NCBI GenBank assembly: GCA_030741175.1
Contig: JASLVT010000056.1
Location: 1 to 7,438 of the forward strand
Origin: Porticoccaceae bacterium
GTDB lineage: Bacteria > Pseudomonadota > Gammaproteobacteria > Pseudomonadales > Porticoccaceae
Direction of reading: 5' to 3'
Length of the DNA: 7,438 nt
Position numbers and translations under genes: made by a program. Under the pieces are notes generated by a model. That model was not told where the DNA came from. It did no database searches and saw only the letters and a program-made list of their open reading frames with translations. Below, piece after piece: positions 5,895 through 7,438 of the stretch (within the stretch, counting starts at the first letter, position 1; each line of letters opens with the position of its first letter).

Positions 5895-6440
5895 ATGGAA
5901 CAATATCGTGGTACAACTATTCTGTCCGTCCGGCGCAATGGCAAAGTGGTCATTGGCGGCGATGGTCAAGTTAGCCTTGGCAATACGATCATGAAAGGCA
6001 ATGCACGCAAGGTCCGCCGGCTCTATAAAGAGCAGGTAATTGCCGGCTTTGCTGGTGGTACAGCCGACGCATTCACTCTATTTGAGCGCTTTGAAGCCAA
6101 GCTTGAAAAACATCAAGGCAATCTTACCAAAGCCGCAGTCGAACTCGCCAAAGACTGGCGTACCGATCGTATTTTGCGCAAACTTGAAGCCTTACTCGCA
6201 GTCGCGGATAGCGAAGCCTCGCTGATTATTACTGGCAATGGTGATGTCATTCAGCCGGAGGATGATCTTATCGCTATCGGCTCTGGGGGACCCTTTGCCC
6301 AGTCTGCCGCCCGTGCCTTGCTAGATAACACTGAATTAGATGCCAGAGATATCGTCGAGCAAGGCCTCAAAATCGCTGGCGATATCTGCATCTATACTAA
6401 TCACAATAGAACTATTGAAGAGTTAGACTCCAATACTTAA
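5895..6440 (+). CDS. hslV: HslV (ClpQ) protease subunit
   Basis: This is the 181-residue proteolytic subunit of the HslUV (ClpYQ) protease, which forms double hexameric rings in the cytosol and degrades misfolded or regulatory proteins delivered by HslU. It is an N-terminal threonine hydrolase of the proteasome beta-type family. A six-residue propeptide (MEQYRG) precedes TTILSVRR, so the nucleophile is Thr7 after processing. Asp23 in GGDGQ (mature Asp17), Lys39 in NARKV (mature Lys33) and Ser130 in GSGG (mature Ser124) complete the expected active site. Many relatives start directly as Met-Thr-Thr; the longer propeptide form is also known in proteobacteria. Codon 6 is GGT, so no closer start exists. 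The ATG at 5895 has weak ribosome signals (AAGAG adjacent, AGG about 11 bases away). The stop lies 34 bases before hslU, forming the usual hslVU operon behind the sigma32 promoter at 5833-5860. Confidence 0.97.
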   Translation: MEQYRGTTILSVRRNGKVVIGGDGQVSLGNTIMKGNARKVRRLYKEQVIAGFAGGTADAFTLFERFEAKLEKHQGNLTKAAVELAKDWRTDRILRKLEALLAVADSEASLIITGNGDVIQPEDDLIAIGSGGPFAQSAARALLDNTELDARDIVEQGLKIAGDICIYTNHNRTIEELDSNT

Positions 6441-6474
6441 GAGTCTGCCCAACACAGAGCAGCTAGGAATTCTT

Positions 6475-7438
6475 ATGTCACAAATGACACCCCGTGAAAT
6501 TGTTCACGAACTCAACCGTCATATTATTGGTCAGGACGATGCCAAACGGGCCGTAGCCATTGCTTTGCGCAATCGCTGGCGTCGCTCGCAACTGAATGAC
6601 GAAATGCGCAATGAGATTACGCCAAAAAACATTCTAATGATTGGCCCCACGGGCGTTGGTAAAACCGAGATTGCTCGGCGTTTGGCGCGCTTGGCTAATG
6701 CTCCTTTTGTCAAAGTGGAAGCGACCAAATTTACTGAGGTGGGCTACGTGGGCAAAGATGTTGAGTCCATTATCCGCGACCTCGTGGAAACATCAGTGAA
6801 GCAGCGCCGCGAACAAGAAATGGACAAAGTCGCGCAACGAGCGATAGATGCTGCTGAAGAGCGTGTACTGGATGCCTTGCTACCCCCCGCCCGCAGCGCT
6901 GATGCAGCGACAGAGAGGGACAGTTCTACAAGGCAAGTTTTTCGCAAAAAGCTACGTGAAGGCGCACTTGATGAAAAGGAAATCGAAATCGAACTGAGAC
7001 AAATGCCCGCTGGCGTTGAAATTATGGCTCCTCCCGGTATGGAAGAAATGACCAATCAGCTACAGGGCATGTTTAGCAGCATGGGTCAGGGCAAAACCTC
7101 TACCCGCAAAATCACCGTTGCTGAAGCGCTAAAACAACTTAAGGACGAGGAAGCCAGCAAACTAGTCAATGAAGAAAAGATCAAGGTCAGCGCTGTTGAA
7201 GCTGCAGAGCAGAACGGCATTGTCTTTCTCGATGAGATCGATAAAGTCTGCCGTCGCAGCGAAGGTGGCGGCGGAGCTGATGTATCACGTGAGGGTGTGC
7301 AACGCGATCTGTTACCTCTGATTGAAGGCAGCACAGTGTCGACAAAATATGGCATGATCAAAACAGACCATATATTGTTTATTGCCTCAGGGGCATTTCA
7401 TCTATCCAAACCCTCTGATCTTATCCCCGAGTTGCAGG
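6475..7438 (+). CDS. hslU: HslU (ClpY) ATPase subunit, 3' end cut by window
   Basis: This is the AAA+ unfoldase partner of HslV, which recognises, unfolds and threads substrates into the HslV chamber using ATP. The first 321 codons are present, of about 443 in E. coli, and the frame is open to the window edge. Visible parts are the N-terminal MTPREIV and IIGQ-AKR segments, Walker A GPTGVGKT (57-64, Lys63), the pore loop GYVG (90-93), an intermediate I-domain from about residue 110 to 240 that includes [15 protein letters not shown], Walker B IVFLDEID (249-256), and the [12 protein letters not shown] and [10 protein letters not shown] segments before the edge at IPELQ. The ATG at 6475 has AGGA (6465-6468) 6 bases upstream, and its alignment numbering equals that of the E. 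coli protein. The missing part should hold the arginine finger, the sensor 2 region and the C-terminal tail that docks into HslV. No frameshift is seen. Confidence 0.97.
   Translation, partial: MSQMTPREIVHELNRHIIGQDDAKRAVAIALRNRWRRSQLNDEMRNEITPKNILMIGPTGVGKTEIARRLARLANAPFVKVEATKFTEVGYVGKDVESIIRDLVETSVKQRREQEMDKVAQRAIDAAEERVLDALLPPARSADAATERDSSTRQVFRKKLREGALDEKEIEIELRQMPAGVEIMAPPGMEEMTNQLQGMFSSMGQGKTSTRKITVAEALKQLKDEEASKLVNEEKIKVSAVEAAEQNGIVFLDEIDKVCRRSEGGGGADVSREGVQRDLLPLIEGSTVSTKYGMIKTDHILFIASGAFHLSKPSDLIPELQ

Noticed and set aside
6040..6225. Plus-strand 61-codon frame inside hslV
   Set aside because: It is an out-of-frame overlap with the highly conserved hslV coding sequence.
6531..7361. 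Three serine-rich minus-strand frames opposite hslU
   Set aside because: They are antisense shadows of the conserved hslU reading frame, and the Ser richness comes from reverse-complement codon bias.

Overview
The window looks like ordinary chromosome of a Gram-negative gammaproteobacterium with moderate GC content, probably an environmental or marine lineage. The evidence is an hslV-hslU pair with gammaproteobacterial-type protein sequences, a GabD-type succinate-semialdehyde dehydrogenase very like the enterobacterial enzyme, and a small outer-membrane beta-barrel protein with a signal peptide. The genus cannot be fixed from the sequence alone. No RNA gene, insertion sequence, CRISPR array or phage gene is visible, and no stretch longer than 300 bases lacks a gene.

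Layout: positions 1-62 are too short to assign. A leftward two-gene unit follows: gabD (2911 to 1451), then a class III PLP aminotransferase, here called A (1412 to 63). Across a 177-base divergent spacer, a small DUF2459-family gene runs rightward (3089-3649). It converges on a leftward gene for an exported beta-barrel protein (4216 to 3662). A second divergent spacer (4217-4395) separates that gene from a second class III aminotransferase, B (4396-5811, rightward). The spacer holds a TGTTTGA-N6-TCAAACA inverted repeat, a CCCC-AAA-GGGG element and a plausible sigma70 promoter for the barrel gene. The last block is hslV (5895-6440) and the 5' part of hslU (6475 to the window edge), preceded by a recognisable sigma32 heat-shock promoter.

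How the genes work together: aminotransferases A and B plus GabD form a coherent route in which an amine or omega-amino acid is transaminated to an aldehyde or semialdehyde, and the semialdehyde is oxidised to a dicarboxylate. The GABA shunt or putrescine breakdown (putrescine to 4-aminobutanal, GABA, succinate semialdehyde, succinate) are the natural candidates. The true substrates are inferred, not shown. hslVU is a separate protein quality-control operon encoding an ATP-dependent protease. The barrel and DUF2459 genes have no demonstrated link to either pathway.

I found no convincing undescribed multi-gene system. The points most worth a second look are the operator-like palindromes in the 4217-4395 spacer, the heat-shock promoter of hslVU, and a possible permuted His/Cys hydrolase layout in the DUF2459 protein, which here lacks any export signal.
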